64,000 nt of DNA from Filomicrobium insigne (GCF_900104305.1 NZ_FNJC01000001.1:1191543-1255542); one strand, 5' to 3'; shown: positions 8,295 to 19,358, counted from the stretch's first letter. The notes: a model not told the origin generated them from the sequence alone. A program made the numbers and translations.

Positions 8295-8924
8295 TCACGA
8301 CCAATGGCGGTGATAAGCCTGGTGCGCGTAGGTTCGCCCCTTATCCTCACGCAACTTCTGGACAATAGCATCGACGGCCGACTGAGCGCTCTCTATTGGA
8401 CCGTTCGTATCCACAACGAAATCGGCGCGTTTTCGTTTTTCCGCGTCAGGCACCTGACGGCTTAAAATCTGTTCCAGCTTTTCGATGGACATACCGGACC
8501 GATCCAATACGCGCTTTCGTTGTGTGTCGGGCTCCGCGCTTACAACAACGACAACATCGACCATGTTGTCAGCACCGGTTTCGATCAGGAGCGGAATCTC
8601 GAGGACGGCAAGTTCGGCACCAGCCTGCACCTGATCGCGCAGAAATTGTCGTTCCACCTCGCGAACCATCGGGTGGACAATATCTTCGAGCTGGCGGAAC
8701 TTTTCTGGGGCCTCAAGCAAAGCGGCAGCGAGTTTCTGACGATCCACAACGCCGTTTTCCGTTGTTCCAGGGAAAGCTCTTTCTATCGATGGTGCAGCAG
8801 GACCCCGATAGAGTTCGTGCACAGCGGCATCCGCGTCGAACACGGCGACGCCGTTGTGTCGAAAACGTTCGGCGGCTGTGGACTTTCCCATTCCGATAGA
8901 GCCTGTCAGTCCGATGATCAGCAT
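8295..8924 (-). CDS. coaE: dephospho-CoA kinase
   Basis: The 209-residue protein has the P-loop GLTGSIGMGKST at residues 5-16, followed by DADAAVHELY and the LEIPLLIETGAD motif of CoaE. It phosphorylates the 3'-OH of the ribose of dephospho-CoA, the last step of coenzyme A synthesis, in the cytosol. Its ATG overlaps the stop of aroE (ATGA), so the pair is translationally coupled. The first-step enzyme of the same pathway (coaA) is also in this window, at 25.1 kb. Confidence 0.96.
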   Translation of the reverse strand: MLIIGLTGSIGMGKSTAAERFRHNGVAVFDADAAVHELYRGPAAPSIERAFPGTTENGVVDRQKLAAALLEAPEKFRQLEDIVHPMVREVERQFLRDQVQAGAELAVLEIPLLIETGADNMVDVVVVVSAEPDTQRKRVLDRSGMSIEKLEQILSRQVPDAEKRKRADFVVDTNGPIESAQSAVDAIVQKLREDKGRTYAHQAYHRHWS

Positions 8925-9754
8925 CAGGGCCCTACCAAATCCGCGATGATCCGGGCGCGCAAATCATCGGTGACTTCAGGGCGAACGCCAAACCAGCGCT
9001 CAAACCCTGGCACGGCTTGATGCAAGAGCATTCCCAACCCATCAACGGCCGTCAGCCCGTGTTCGCGCGCAGTTTTCAAAAGTCCGGTTTCCAACGGTAC
9101 GTAGACGATATCGGCGACGACGCAGCTCTTTGCGGCCGACTTGAAATCGAGGCCCAGATCTCCCTCACCCTTCATACCGATTGTGGTCGTGTTGACGATC
9201 AAGCGCGCCCATGCAGGAGCATCAACGCGTGCATCCCATTCCCGGGCTTCGACGGATGATCCGAAATCGCGTGCTAGCGCCTTCGCCCGTTCCGCTGTGC
9301 GGTTAAAGACGACGATGTGGTCAACGCCCGCCTCCTGCAAGCCGTGGACGATGGCGCGCGCGGCACCACCGGCGCCGAGGATTACTGCCGGTCCAGAGCC
9401 CTTCTGCCAATCGGGCGCCGACTGCGCGAGATGAGTCATGAAGCCGTAGGTGTCGGTGTTCTCAACACACACCTGCCCATTCTCCAGCCAGACCGTATTG
9501 GCGGCCCCGACCGCATCAGCGGATGGCAGGCGCCGGTCGGCTGCCTTGTAGGCAATCTCTTTCAGTGGAACAGTGACGTTGCAGCCGGCAAAACCGTTGT
9601 CTGCCAGTCCCGACAGAAATGCTGCAGCCTCATCGAGGTGAACAGCGACCTTCGTGTACTCTCCCGAGACGCCATACTTATTTAGCCAGTAACCGTGGAT
9701 TAGCGGAGACCGAGAGTGTTCTATTGGCCAACCGATGACACAGGCTCGCTTCAT
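8924..9754 (-). CDS. aroE: shikimate dehydrogenase
   Basis: The 276-residue protein has the AroE substrate domain, with SRSPLIHGYWLNKYG near residue 14 and the catalytic Lys in NVTVPLKE near residue 62. The NADP domain follows, with the loop LGAGGAARAIVHGL and the NRTAERAKAL motif that favours NADPH. It reduces 3-dehydroshikimate to shikimate in the aromatic amino acid pathway. It shares a 4-base overlap with coaE. Confidence 0.96.
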   Translation of the reverse strand: MKRACVIGWPIEHSRSPLIHGYWLNKYGVSGEYTKVAVHLDEAAAFLSGLADNGFAGCNVTVPLKEIAYKAADRRLPSADAVGAANTVWLENGQVCVENTDTYGFMTHLAQSAPDWQKGSGPAVILGAGGAARAIVHGLQEAGVDHIVVFNRTAERAKALARDFGSSVEAREWDARVDAPAWARLIVNTTTIGMKGEGDLGLDFKSAAKSCVVADIVYVPLETGLLKTAREHGLTAVDGLGMLLHQAVPGFERWFGVRPEVTDDLRARIIADLVGP

Positions 9755-9807
9755 ACGTCTGCAGCCGCGATCATCGCTGCCCTCCCCAACTGTCTTGTTG
9801 TTCCGTT

Positions 9808-10419
9808 TCAGCTCGTCAGGACGTCACGCTGACGGAGCTCCGCAAGAAGCGGAAGAAGTGGCAACCCGAGGATGGTGAAGTAATCGCCATCAATCTTTTC
9901 GAATAACTGGATGCCCTGGCCTTCGAGCTGATAACCGCCGACGGAGTGGCACACAGCTTCTCCCGCCTTCACGAGGTACTCCGAGAGAAACGTGGTCGAG
10001 AAGTTGCGCATCGTCATATCCGCTGTTTCGACGTGCGCCCAGGTTACTTCGCCATTCTCAGCAAGGACGACGGCCGAGTGAAGCTGGTGTGTTCGACCAC
10101 GCAATTTCTTTAAACACTCGCGCGCGTCCTCCAAATCGGCTGGCTTGCTGAAGATTTCCGGTCCTAAGGCCAGGACTTGGTCTGCAGCGATAACCAAGCT
10201 GTCGGGGTTGGCAGCGGAGACAGCCTCGCCTTTGACACGCGCGAGGACATCCGCGATGTCGACGGGGTCGATTTCCGGATTGTCGCTCGTCAGGGTTTCC
10301 CTGACAGCCGTTTCATCGATATCCGCCGGGATAACCGTGAAAGCTACGCCTGCTGATTTGAGCAACGAGTAACGCGCGCGACTTCCGGACGCGAGTATGA
10401 GTTGCGATGTTTCAAGCAT
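9808..10419 (-). CDS. Maf-family nucleotide pyrophosphatase
   Basis: The 203-residue protein (start MLETSQLILASGS) has the Maf motif ASGSRARYSLL near residue 9, the catalytic AADQVLALG segment and the SVGGYQLEGQG motif near residue 155. Maf proteins hydrolyse non-canonical or methylated nucleoside triphosphates and influence septum formation. An upstream in-frame extension runs through ppsR coding sequence and is unlikely. The start overlaps the 3' end of ppsR by 8 bases. Confidence 0.92.
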   Translation of the reverse strand: MLETSQLILASGSRARYSLLKSAGVAFTVIPADIDETAVRETLTSDNPEIDPVDIADVLARVKGEAVSAANPDSLVIAADQVLALGPEIFSKPADLEDARECLKKLRGRTHQLHSAVVLAENGEVTWAHVETADMTMRNFSTTFLSEYLVKAGEAVCHSVGGYQLEGQGIQLFEKIDGDYFTILGLPLLPLLAELRQRDVLTS

Positions 10420-11266
10420 CGCCGGTCTCCTTCTTTGCCCAGCCGGTACGGCGGTCGTGCAATAGCTTGATGATGGTCGCGGCCGTTTCTTCAATAGAGC
10501 GGCGGGTGACATCAATCACGGGCCAGCCATGCTTGGCACAAATTCGGCGTGAATGCGCAATCTCAGCCAAGATCATATCGCGATCGACATAGTCGCCCAG
10601 GTCACGATCAGCTAGCAGCATTGCCCGGTTCCGTCTCACCTCTGAGATCCTATCAGCTTGCGCGACAAGGCAAACGACGAGAGCGGTATGCGGTTCACTT
10701 AATACCGCGGGCAGAGGAATCGAGGGCACAATCGGCACGTTTGCAGTCTTGTAGCCACGTTGGGCCAGATAAATGCTCGTCGGTGTTTTTGAGGTCCGTG
10801 AGATGCCAAGGACAATGACGTCGGCCTGATTGATATCCGCGGGCAATTGGCCGTCATCATGCGCCATCGTGAAGTTAAGGGCGTCGATCCGCCGAAAATA
10901 ATCGGCATCAAGCACATGCTGACCGGCAACGGTTGGAGTTGTCGGCGCGCCAAGGTAGGATTCGAAGACCTGCATGATGGGCTGCAATACCGCCAAGCAG
11001 GGTAGTTTCAGCTTCTTGCAGTGTTCCTCAAGGATGACCCCGAGGTCCTGATTGACCACGGTGTAGAGCACGATGCCCGGGGCCTGCTCGATCTCTTGCA
11101 ACGTACGCTGAAGCTGGCGCTGGGTACGAACGAGCGGATGCACGTGCTCGATCGGCCGGACCTGGGCGTACTGGACCGCAGCAGCTTTAGCGATGGTCGT
11201 CAGTGTTTCACCAGTTGCATCTGATACGAGATGCAGGTGGTAGTAGCTCGGAGTCACGTTTGCCAT
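10412..11266 (-). CDS. ppsR: PEP synthase / PPDK regulatory protein (kinase-pyrophosphorylase, DUF299)
   Basis: The 284-residue protein from MANVTPSYYHLHLVSD contains the DUF299 hallmarks: the SDATGETLTTIAKAAA segment, the phosphate-binding loop GISRTSKTPTSIYLAQRGYK near residue 150, and the C-terminal KHGWPVIDVTRRSIEETA motif. Such proteins reversibly phosphorylate a threonine of phosphoenolpyruvate synthase or pyruvate phosphate dikinase, using ADP and inorganic phosphate. The upstream frame is open, but the family starts at the chosen Met. The gene heads the ppsR-maf pair and diverges from hemE across the candidate origin. Confidence 0.92.
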   Translation of the reverse strand: MANVTPSYYHLHLVSDATGETLTTIAKAAAVQYAQVRPIEHVHPLVRTQRQLQRTLQEIEQAPGIVLYTVVNQDLGVILEEHCKKLKLPCLAVLQPIMQVFESYLGAPTTPTVAGQHVLDADYFRRIDALNFTMAHDDGQLPADINQADVIVLGISRTSKTPTSIYLAQRGYKTANVPIVPSIPLPAVLSEPHTALVVCLVAQADRISEVRRNRAMLLADRDLGDYVDRDMILAEIAHSRRICAKHGWPVIDVTRRSIEETAATIIKLLHDRRTGWAKKETGDA

Positions 11267-11680
11267 ATGTGGAAAAGCGTTGAACAGAAATAGCGGTCCT
11301 GGCGGGCCTATCGTGGACTCCAGAATAACCGGCGTATTGTCCACGACGATACCCACAATCGATGTGGAGCTCAGCGACTTTTCGACAACGCGCCGAAATA
11401 CCCACCGTCTCCCATGCCTTTCATGGATATCCCAACCCTATTCACAGGCTTTGCCTAGTGGGCGGTCAAGGATGAGTATTCTTAAATAATTGACAATCAA
11501 TGAGGTTTCTTCCTCTAGTGCCCATTGGCACGTGACGTGACCAGATGTTGCGGTCAACATCGTACATGGTCGAGCTATCTTGCGCTTCTTGTGGGAAACC
11601 TGGGATATCCCCGATATCCGCATTCCTAAGAGTCAAAATAGAAACCTTCAAAAATTGATTTAGAATCTGAAGGGAGAAGC
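11267..11680. other. candidate chromosome replication origin region
   Basis: This 414-base gap separates divergent ppsR and hemE, the same flanks as the characterised Caulobacter crescentus origin. It holds AT-rich stretches (around 11481-11505 and 11630-11665) in a GC-rich chromosome. Weak DnaA-box-like words are present: TGTGGAAAA at 11268-11276 (complement of TTTTCCACA) and TTGTCCACG at 11337-11345. No perfect TTATCCACA and no TTAA-N7-TTAA CtrA site was found. parS sites lie at 5.3 kb and from 14.8 kb on. The call rests mainly on synteny. Confidence 0.5.
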
Positions 11681-12742
11681 ATGTCTGTTCAAACCCTGGC
11701 AGCTCGCGCCAGTTTACGACGGTTTTTGAAACCGTTCGTTGGCGAGGCGGTGTCCCCCCCTCCCATCTGGTTGATGCGTCAGGCAGGACGGTACTTGCCA
11801 GAATATCGGGCGACGCGTTCTCAAGCAGGAGGCTTTCTGGATCTTTGTTACTCGCCAAAGCTCGCTTGCGAAGTGACATTGCAGCCCATTCGCCGATATG
11901 GTTTCGATGCAGCGATTTTGTTTTCGGACATTCTCGTCGTTCCCGATGCACTCGGGCAGCAGGTTTCGTTTGTTGAAGGCGAAGGTCCGCGGCTTGATCC
12001 GATCACAGATGCGGCTGGACTGACTAAGCTTGATCCTGCGAAAACGGCTGGGAAGTTCGCGATCGTTTGGGAAACCGTTCAGAGGTTGCGTCAGGATTTG
12101 CCCTCCGAAACGGCATTGATTGGTTTTTGCGGTGCGCCGTGGACGGTGGCGACCTACATGGTCGGAGGGCGAGGCTCGGTTGACCAAGCCGCGACCCGGT
12201 CACTGGCCTATCAACAGCCAGCGTTATTCGGTGAATTGATCAATATTCTCATTGATTCATCAGTTACTTATCTGTCCGGCCAGGTGAAATCCGGGGCAGA
12301 TGTTCTACAGATTTTCGACAGTTGGGCGGGGAGTCTTCCCGATGACGAGTTCCAGCGTTGGGTCGTTGTGCCGACTCAGGCTATCGTCGCCAAACTTCGT
12401 CAGTTGCACCCGGATGTTCCGATCATCGGATTTCCGCGCGGTGCTGATGTGGCCAGCGCTAACTTCGTGGAGAAAACCCAGGTGAACGGCCTTAGCTGCA
12501 ACACGTCGATGCCGTTGGCGCATATGGCCCGACTTGCAGCGGAAACTAATGCGGTCGTACAGGGCAATCTGGATCCGTTGCTGCTGGTAGCCGGCGGATC
12601 GGCGCTTGAGGCACGCGTTGCGGAGACACTCTCGGTTATGCGGGGTAAACGGTTCATCTTCAACCTTGGGCATGGAATCGTGCCGCAAACGCCGCCGGAG
12701 CATGTGGCGCGTCTTGTCGAACTGGTGCGACAGGCTGCGTGA
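11681..12742 (+). CDS. hemE: uroporphyrinogen decarboxylase
   Basis: The 353-residue protein has the signature PPIWLMRQAGRYLPEYR near residue 26 and the GFCGAPWTVATYMVGG motif near residue 148. It also has the FDSWAGSL and GNLDP segments and the FNLGHGIVPQTP ending. It decarboxylates the four acetate side chains of uroporphyrinogen III to give coproporphyrinogen III, in the cytosol. A purine-rich AGGGAGAAGC stretch precedes the ATG. It overlaps the next gene by one base (TGATG). Confidence 0.97.
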   Translation: MSVQTLAARASLRRFLKPFVGEAVSPPPIWLMRQAGRYLPEYRATRSQAGGFLDLCYSPKLACEVTLQPIRRYGFDAAILFSDILVVPDALGQQVSFVEGEGPRLDPITDAAGLTKLDPAKTAGKFAIVWETVQRLRQDLPSETALIGFCGAPWTVATYMVGGRGSVDQAATRSLAYQQPALFGELINILIDSSVTYLSGQVKSGADVLQIFDSWAGSLPDDEFQRWVVVPTQAIVAKLRQLHPDVPIIGFPRGADVASANFVEKTQVNGLSCNTSMPLAHMARLAAETNAVVQGNLDPLLLVAGGSALEARVAETLSVMRGKRFIFNLGHGIVPQTPPEHVARLVELVRQAA

Positions 12743-13278
12743 TGACGGACAATTCAGCGTCAAAAGGGAACGGGGATCCCGGTATCCGAGCAGGGATTGC
12801 GTTAGGCGTAACCGTTCTGGCCACGGCTGCAGCAATGCTTCTTCTTGGTGACGCAGCTTACGATTGGGTCAAGGCCGTCCACGTGATGGCTGTGATTTCC
12901 TGGATGGCGGGGATGCTCTATTTGCCGCGTCTCTTTGTTTATCATGCAGAAACAGAGGTCGGGACACAGCAATCCGAGACCTTCAAGGTTATGGAGCGCC
13001 GATTACTAACGCTGATCATTAATCCCGCGATGATTATTACGTGGATTCTGGGGTTATGGTTGGCGTGGCAGGGTGGCTGGTATATGGCGCCTTGGTTTCA
13101 CGTCAAATTTGCGCTCGTTTTTATTCTCTCAGGGGTGCACGGCTATTTGTCATCGGCTTTACGCGCGTTTGCGGAAGATCGTAACGAGCGCAGTGCCCGC
13201 CACTGGCGGATCATGAATGAGGTGCCGGCGCTGTTGATGGTCGGCATTGTCATCATGGTTATTGTCAAGCCATTTTGA
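12742..13278 (+). CDS. hemJ: protoporphyrinogen IX oxidase, HemJ type
   Basis: The 178-residue integral membrane protein has about four helices and the HemJ pattern VKAVHVMAVISWMAGMLYLPRLFVYH, whose histidines probably bind heme. A later HVKFALVFILSGVHGYLS segment repeats the theme. HemJ oxidises protoporphyrinogen IX to protoporphyrin IX in bacteria lacking HemG and HemY. Its position right after hemE, with a one-base overlap at the ATG of 12742, supports the role in heme synthesis. A GTG one codon earlier is a possible alternative start. Confidence 0.93.
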   Translation: MTDNSASKGNGDPGIRAGIALGVTVLATAAAMLLLGDAAYDWVKAVHVMAVISWMAGMLYLPRLFVYHAETEVGTQQSETFKVMERRLLTLIINPAMIITWILGLWLAWQGGWYMAPWFHVKFALVFILSGVHGYLSSALRAFAEDRNERSARHWRIMNEVPALLMVGIVIMVIVKPF

Positions 13279-13528
13279 GAGTGGAGATGCAGTTTGGCCC
13301 TATGCGGGGCCGTTCAAGTCTGTTATAAAAACGTGCATCCCATATTTTCAGGGCCTTCAAGGCCCGGGTATGAGTTGATCCCGTTATTCTCCATGACCCG
13401 ATCAACACGCGGCGCGAACGTGGTTTGCGCGCTCCAATGACCCATCCCACCTGCCAATATAGCTCGGCTTTATTTCCTTCTCCTACCTCTCCGTTATGCC
13501 GATGCTAGTCTCGGAGTCTTTTCCCCCA

Positions 13529-14794
13529 ATGGAACAAATGAAACTTGAGGATCTGAAGCTCAAGTCACCACCGGAACTGTTAAGTTTCGCCGAAGAAATG
13601 GGCGTTGAAAACGCCAGCACCATGCGCAAGCAGGAGCTGATGTTCGCGACGCTGAAGCAGCTTGCGGCCCAAGACATCGAGATCATGGGGACGGGGGTTG
13701 TGGAGGTTCTTCCGGATGGCTTTGGCTTCCTCCGCTCACCAGACGCGAACTATCTGCCTGGTCCCGATGACATCTATATATCTCCGTCTCAGATCCGGCG
13801 CTTTGCGCTTAGAACCGGCGATACAGTCGAAGGCCAGATCCGCAGTCCGAAGGAAGGGGAGCGCTACTTTGCTCTTCTGAAAGTTGCGAAGATCAATTTT
13901 GAAGAGCCTGAAGCGACCAAACATAAGATCCACTTCGATAACCTGACGCCTCTTTATCCAACGTCCTGGTTGAAGATGGAAATCGAAGATCCGACGATTA
14001 AGGATCTTTCGGCACGTGTGATCGATATCGTCTCGCCCCTCGGTAAGGGCCAGCGCGCTCTTATTGTAGCGCCGCCTCGTACCGGTAAGACGGTTCTGCT
14101 GCAGAACATCGCGCATTCGATCACCACCAATCATCCCGAATGCTATCTGATCGTTTTGTTGATCGACGAGCGTCCGGAAGAAGTCACGGACATGCAGCGC
14201 TCTGTGAAAGGTGAGGTTATTTCCTCGACCTTCGATGAGCCGCCGTCACGGCACGTCCAAGTCTCTGAAATGGTTATTGAAAAGGCTAAACGTCTCGTTG
14301 AGCATAAGCGGGACGTGGTGATTCTTCTGGACTCCATCACCCGCCTGGGCCGCGCCTATAACACGGTCGTTCCTTCATCGGGCAAGGTGCTGACCGGCGG
14401 CGTCGATTCTAACGCGCTGCAACGTCCGAAGCGGTTCTTCGGTGCCGCCCGTAATATCGAAGAGGGCGGATCGCTTACGATTATTGCGACAGCGCTGATC
14501 GATACCGGTTCGCGCATGGACGAAGTTATCTTCGAAGAATTCAAGGGCACAGGTAACTCGGAAATCATTCTCGACCGCAAGGTTTCCGACAAACGTGTCT
14601 TCCCTGCGATCGACGTTGCTCGCTCCGGTACGCGTAAGGAAGATCTCCTCATCGCGAAGGATCAGCTCAAAAAGGTCTACGTCCTGCGTCGTATCCTCAA
14701 CCCCATGGGTACCATGGATGCGATCGAGTTCCTTATCGATAAGCTCAAGCAGACGAAGACCAATGGTGACTTCTTCAATTCTATGAACACTTGA
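13529..14794 (+). CDS. rho: transcription termination factor Rho
   Basis: The product is about 421 residues from MEQMKLEDL, the start resembling other alphaproteobacterial Rho proteins; an in-frame ATG at 13496 would add 11 residues. It has the N-terminal helical domain ([13 protein letters not shown]), the cold-shock-like RNA-binding fold ([23 protein letters not shown]), the P-loop [12 protein letters not shown] and the [10 protein letters not shown] and [12 protein letters not shown] motifs of the hexameric helicase. No large insertion is present. The 216-base gap after hemJ contains a tight GGGCCT/AGGCCC hairpin at 13351-13365, perhaps part of an autoregulated leader. Confidence 0.96.
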   Translation: MEQMKLEDLKLKSPPELLSFAEEMGVENASTMRKQELMFATLKQLAAQDIEIMGTGVVEVLPDGFGFLRSPDANYLPGPDDIYISPSQIRRFALRTGDTVEGQIRSPKEGERYFALLKVAKINFEEPEATKHKIHFDNLTPLYPTSWLKMEIEDPTIKDLSARVIDIVSPLGKGQRALIVAPPRTGKTVLLQNIAHSITTNHPECYLIVLLIDERPEEVTDMQRSVKGEVISSTFDEPPSRHVQVSEMVIEKAKRLVEHKRDVVILLDSITRLGRAYNTVVPSSGKVLTGGVDSNALQRPKRFFGAARNIEEGGSLTIIATALIDTGSRMDEVIFEEFKGTGNSEIILDRKVSDKRVFPAIDVARSGTRKEDLLIAKDQLKKVYVLRRILNPMGTMDAIEFLIDKLKQTKTNGDFFNSMNT

Positions 14795-14841
14795 AGTCTT
14801 CCAAGATTCACGCGACTCAGGAGTCAAGTTGTAAGGACTCC

Positions 14842-14857
14842 GGTTTCACGTGAAACG
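14842..14857. promoter_or_regulatory. parS site (ParB-binding)
   Basis: GGTTTCACGTGAAACG contains a perfect 14-base palindromic core of the parS consensus, differing only at the two outer bases. It lies between the convergent rho and DUF255 genes, about 9 kb before parB. Confidence 0.85.
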
Positions 14858-14917
14858 ACTTGGTTTAGACTCTGTGTCCACAGAATTTCATCTTTCGATA
14901 CTCTCCAGCGCGCTCCG

Positions 14918-16945
14918 TTATCCGACGGCGGCGCGCTGTTGTTTCAGAAGCCCGAGAAATTCTTCCGGATCGGTCAGGGGTGCGGAGCACTGAGGACCGA
15001 TGCACGCGTAGGCCGTTGGCTGTCTGTCACGTGCGGCTTTGCCCATGACTGATGGTGACGTGGATGTTGGTTCCACATCGTTGATGATGTGCTCAAGGGC
15101 GCCAGGAAGGGAGACGCTGTGGAGGGCTTTCGCCATTGGCCCGTCCGGTGTCTCTGCCGCGATTACGACCTGCTGCGGGTTGATGACATCCAGCGCGGCA
15201 GCCAGCAGGCCGGTGTGTCCGACCAAGTTCTGATGCATGTCGGTGGAGAAGCTCTCAAGGATCATCGCGGCCTGTTCACGATAGCGATCATCACCGGTGA
15301 GCATGCTGAGGTGCATAAGGTTTGAGACCTGAATGCCGTTGGCGTTCGGCATCGCGTCGTCGGTGCCGCCGGACAGGCGTACAAGAACGTCATCAGTGTC
15401 ATCCGCTGTGGTCGCATATCGGGATTCAGCGGGCAGCCAGTAGTGCTGGTGCAGTGTGTCGGTCCAGGTTTGTGCGGCCTCGAGGTATTTCGGCGCATTG
15501 GTGGCCTGGAACAGACGGAGAGCGCCCCAGACCATGTTGGCGTAGTCGCTTGCGGTCGCCGTCGCACCAAGCTTTCCGTCGCGATAAGAGTGGCGCAGCC
15601 GGCCATCCGGAGCCATCTTCGTCGAGATGAATTCGAAGGCTGTTTCAGCGGTCGTGAGCCAATCGGGACGTGCGAATACCTGCGCCGCGCGGGCGAGTGC
15701 CGCGATCATTAAGCCGTTCCAGTCCGCAAGGACCTTGTCGTCCCAACCTGGCCGGATGCGGCCGACGCGATGCGCTAATAGTTTCTCGCGCATGGCGGCA
15801 AGACGTGCCTCTTCGTCGTCGCTGAGATCGTCGAGGCGCTTGAGACGGTTGAGGATGTTGTGGCCTTCCCAGTTGCCGTCGCGCGAAACGTCGTAGGTCG
15901 CGCAGAAGACAGCGGCGTCCTCGGGGCCGACCACGGACTGAATCTCATCAGCAGACCAGACGTAAAATTTGCCTTCCTCGCCTTCGGAATCGGCGTCGAG
16001 AGAAGCAGCGAAACCGCCACCTTCCGCGATCATCTCGCGCTGGAGCCATGTGATGGTTTCTTCAATGCGCCGCTTAAACAGCGGGCGTCCCGTTTCGCGG
16101 AAGCACTCCGTCAGTTCGTCTACAAGCAACGCATTGTCGTAGAGCATCTTCTCGAAATGCGGAGCGAGCCAGCGCTCGTCTACTGAGTAGCGGGAGAACC
16201 CGCCGCCGAGATGATCGTAGATGCCGCCTTGGCAAATATGGACGAGCGTGTTTTCGACGGCCTTTGCGGCTGTCTCGTTCCCGTAGCGGATTGCGCCGCG
16301 CCAGAGCAGCCAAAAGATACTCCATTGCGGGAATTTGGGGGCACCTGTGAGACCGCCGTTCAAAGGATCAACAGCTCCCACAAGACGAGACGTCAGTTCG
16401 TTGATGAGCTGGTCTCCAACGATCATTGCCTGGCCTTGGGCTGGCGGCGCGCGTAGTGCGTTGGTTATGATGTCGGCGTTGTGCGTAACCTTCTCCGGTT
16501 CCTCGTGATAGATGCGGGAGATGTTGTGCAGTACGTCTACGAATGCAGGGCGGCCGTAGCCCCGCGTTTTTGGAAAGTATGTTCCGCCGAAGAAGGGCCG
16601 TGCATTGGTGTCCAAGAACATCGTCAGTGGCCAACCGCCCTGCTCGCCGAGATGATGAAGCGCGGACATATAGATGGCGTCGATGTCTGGACGTTCCTCG
16701 CGGTCGAGCTTGATATTCACAAACAGCTCGTTCATGACCGCAGCGGTTTCGTCATCTTCGAAGCTCTCGTGGGCCATCACATGGCACCAGTGACATGCGG
16801 CATATCCGACGGAGAGCAGGATTGGTTTTCCCGTTGCTTTGGCTTCCGCCAACGCTTCAGGTCCCCACGCCCACCAATGCACAGGGTTATCCTTGTGCTG
16901 GAGGAGGTATGGGCTGGTTTCGTCTGCCAGGCGGTTGCGGCTCAT
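14918..16945 (-). CDS. DUF255 thioredoxin-fold protein (YyaL / SPATA20 family)
   Basis: The 675-residue protein has an N-terminal thioredoxin-like domain with [18 protein letters not shown] near residue 48 and the [14 protein letters not shown] motif near residue 80. A long alpha/alpha-barrel part like the six-hairpin glycosidases follows ([34 protein letters not shown]). The family is nearly universal but lacks a proven activity. A CxxC-like disulfide function and a glycan-related fold have both been proposed from sequence. It diverges from mnmE. Confidence 0.88.
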   Translation of the reverse strand: MSRNRLADETSPYLLQHKDNPVHWWAWGPEALAEAKATGKPILLSVGYAACHWCHVMAHESFEDDETAAVMNELFVNIKLDREERPDIDAIYMSALHHLGEQGGWPLTMFLDTNARPFFGGTYFPKTRGYGRPAFVDVLHNISRIYHEEPEKVTHNADIITNALRAPPAQGQAMIVGDQLINELTSRLVGAVDPLNGGLTGAPKFPQWSIFWLLWRGAIRYGNETAAKAVENTLVHICQGGIYDHLGGGFSRYSVDERWLAPHFEKMLYDNALLVDELTECFRETGRPLFKRRIEETITWLQREMIAEGGGFAASLDADSEGEEGKFYVWSADEIQSVVGPEDAAVFCATYDVSRDGNWEGHNILNRLKRLDDLSDDEEARLAAMREKLLAHRVGRIRPGWDDKVLADWNGLMIAALARAAQVFARPDWLTTAETAFEFISTKMAPDGRLRHSYRDGKLGATATASDYANMVWGALRLFQATNAPKYLEAAQTWTDTLHQHYWLPAESRYATTADDTDDVLVRLSGGTDDAMPNANGIQVSNLMHLSMLTGDDRYREQAAMILESFSTDMHQNLVGHTGLLAAALDVINPQQVVIAAETPDGPMAKALHSVSLPGALEHIINDVEPTSTSPSVMGKAARDRQPTAYACIGPQCSAPLTDPEEFLGLLKQQRAAVG

Positions 16946-17014
16946 GATGGGACCTCGGAATTCTTTGGCAAATGGCGTTGTGGTCAGGCACGTTTCTTTG
17001 AGTAATCAAGCTTC

Positions 17015-18370
17015 ATGAGCATTCACGCAACCTCAGGGCAAACGATTTACGCTCTTTCGAGTGCACCGGGTCGTGCCGGTGTCGCGGTCATTCGGGTATC
17101 CGGAGCACTTGCGGGTCATGTTGTGGAGGTGCTTACGGGAGGGCTTCCGCGGCCTCGGTACGCCGCCTTGCGACAGTTTTTTCGACCGGGAGCCGATGAG
17201 GCGATCGATGAGGGCCTCGTCTTATGGATGCCGGCGCCTGGGACGTTTACCGGTGAAGATGTCGCGGAACTTCAAGTGCATGGTGGCCGTGCTGTCGTCC
17301 AGGCAATGCTTGCGGCGATCGGGACAATCGATGGCTGCCGTTTGGCTGATCCAGGAGAATTCGCGCGCCGGGCGTTTGCGGCTGGAAAGATCGACCTCAC
17401 CGAAGCAGAGGGCATCGCGGACCTGATCGATGCTGAGACGGAAGCGCAGCGGGTTCAGGCGCTCCGCCAAGCAGCCGGAGGACTGTCTGAGCTTTACGAG
17501 GGGTGGCGGGCCGATCTCATCGGGGCTTTGGCACTCGTCGAAGCTGCTATCGACTTTTCAGATGAGGCAGACGTGAGTTCCTCGTCGATGGTGCGGGCGG
17601 GCGTCGTCGTCGAGACATTGCATGCAGCCCTTGCTCAGCATCTTGATGATGGACATCGCGGAGAGATCCTTCGAGAAGGATTTAGGGTGGTGTTGGCCGG
17701 TGCACCAAACGTCGGGAAATCCAGCCTGCTTAACCGTCTTGCACGGCGCGATGCAGCTATTGTGTCCGAAGAAGCGGGAACGACCCGTGACGTGATCGAA
17801 GTCCGACTTGATCTTGACGGCTTGCCCATCATTGTCACGGATACAGCAGGTCTTCGTGACACCGCTCATGCCGTTGAGCGCGAAGGGATCCGGAGAACGC
17901 TGCTTCGGGCCGAAGAAGCCGATCTCATCGTTTGGATCGAGGATGCAAGCTTGCCTGCCGGCGAGCGGCCACCGATCTTGGCCCAGCGCGCGGCCGACAC
18001 CATCATCGTCTGGAACAAGGCAGATCTCGTTGAGGGTGCAGGCGGGACGGTTGGGACAGAGGAGGCTCTCCCGATCTCGGTCAAAACGGGATGGAACGTT
18101 GATCAGCTTATTAAGAGAATTGCCGATGCTGCGCGTGTGCGTATCGCGCCAAGAGAGGAGCCGGTCGTTACGCAGGCCCGACACCGACAGCATCTCGAAG
18201 CGTGCTTACGGCATTTGGAGATGTTCAATCGGGATGAGACGGACGACCTGGCTGAGCTCCGGGCAGAGGAACTTCGCCTCGCTGCAAATGCGCTGGGGCG
18301 TATTACTGGTCGTGTTGACGTTGAGGATGTCTTGGACGCGGTCTTCGCGCGATTTTGTATCGGTAAGTGA
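17015..18370 (+). CDS. mnmE: tRNA-modification GTPase MnmE
   Basis: The 451-residue protein has the N-terminal folate-binding domain (TIYALSSAPGRAGVAVIRVS), a helical domain and an inserted G domain: P-loop GAPNVGKSSLLN near residue 230, switch TTRD, DTAGLRD and NKAD. It ends in FCIGK, the conserved C-terminus carrying the catalytic Cys. With MnmG, encoded 3 kb downstream, it forms the cmnm5 modification at U34 of certain tRNAs. Both genes are in the parAB neighbourhood as in many bacteria. The ATG is chosen because the conserved domain begins at once. Confidence 0.97.
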   Translation: MSIHATSGQTIYALSSAPGRAGVAVIRVSGALAGHVVEVLTGGLPRPRYAALRQFFRPGADEAIDEGLVLWMPAPGTFTGEDVAELQVHGGRAVVQAMLAAIGTIDGCRLADPGEFARRAFAAGKIDLTEAEGIADLIDAETEAQRVQALRQAAGGLSELYEGWRADLIGALALVEAAIDFSDEADVSSSSMVRAGVVVETLHAALAQHLDDGHRGEILREGFRVVLAGAPNVGKSSLLNRLARRDAAIVSEEAGTTRDVIEVRLDLDGLPIIVTDTAGLRDTAHAVEREGIRRTLLRAEEADLIVWIEDASLPAGERPPILAQRAADTIIVWNKADLVEGAGGTVGTEEALPISVKTGWNVDQLIKRIADAARVRIAPREEPVVTQARHRQHLEACLRHLEMFNRDETDDLAELRAEELRLAANALGRITGRVDVEDVLDAVFARFCIGK

Positions 18371-18396
18371 CGAGACTACTTGCGTGTGCGAGGTTT

Positions 18397-18412
18397 TGTT
18401 TCACGTGAATCA
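18397..18412. promoter_or_regulatory. parS site (ParB-binding)
   Basis: TGTTTCACGTGAATCA has one mismatch to the 16-base parS consensus. It lies in the mnmE-bluB gap and is identical to the site at 20041. Confidence 0.85.
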
Positions 18413-18522
18413 TCCGAATTGTTCACGCAGCGATGTATCGAACGGATCTCGTTAGTATTTGCAGTAACAGAAGCCTGCTCTCGCTGTGTCTGATGGATGG
18501 GGGTAAGGTGCGGGAGCACTAA

Positions 18523-19281
<759 letters not shown>

Positions 19282-19358
19282 GAGAAACGGATAGCTGCTT
19301 CAAACTCGTCGCTGGAAGCCGTCGGTTGTTCGATGGTTGCGTCCAAGAAAGATAATCA

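Noticed and set aside
11480-11500. CtrA box in the origin region
   Set aside because: Only a partial TTAA pattern is present; no TTAA-N7-TTAA.
11466-11951. leftward 161-codon open frame across the candidate origin and hemE start
   Set aside because: It is antisense to the well-supported hemE and its composition shows no recognisable domain.
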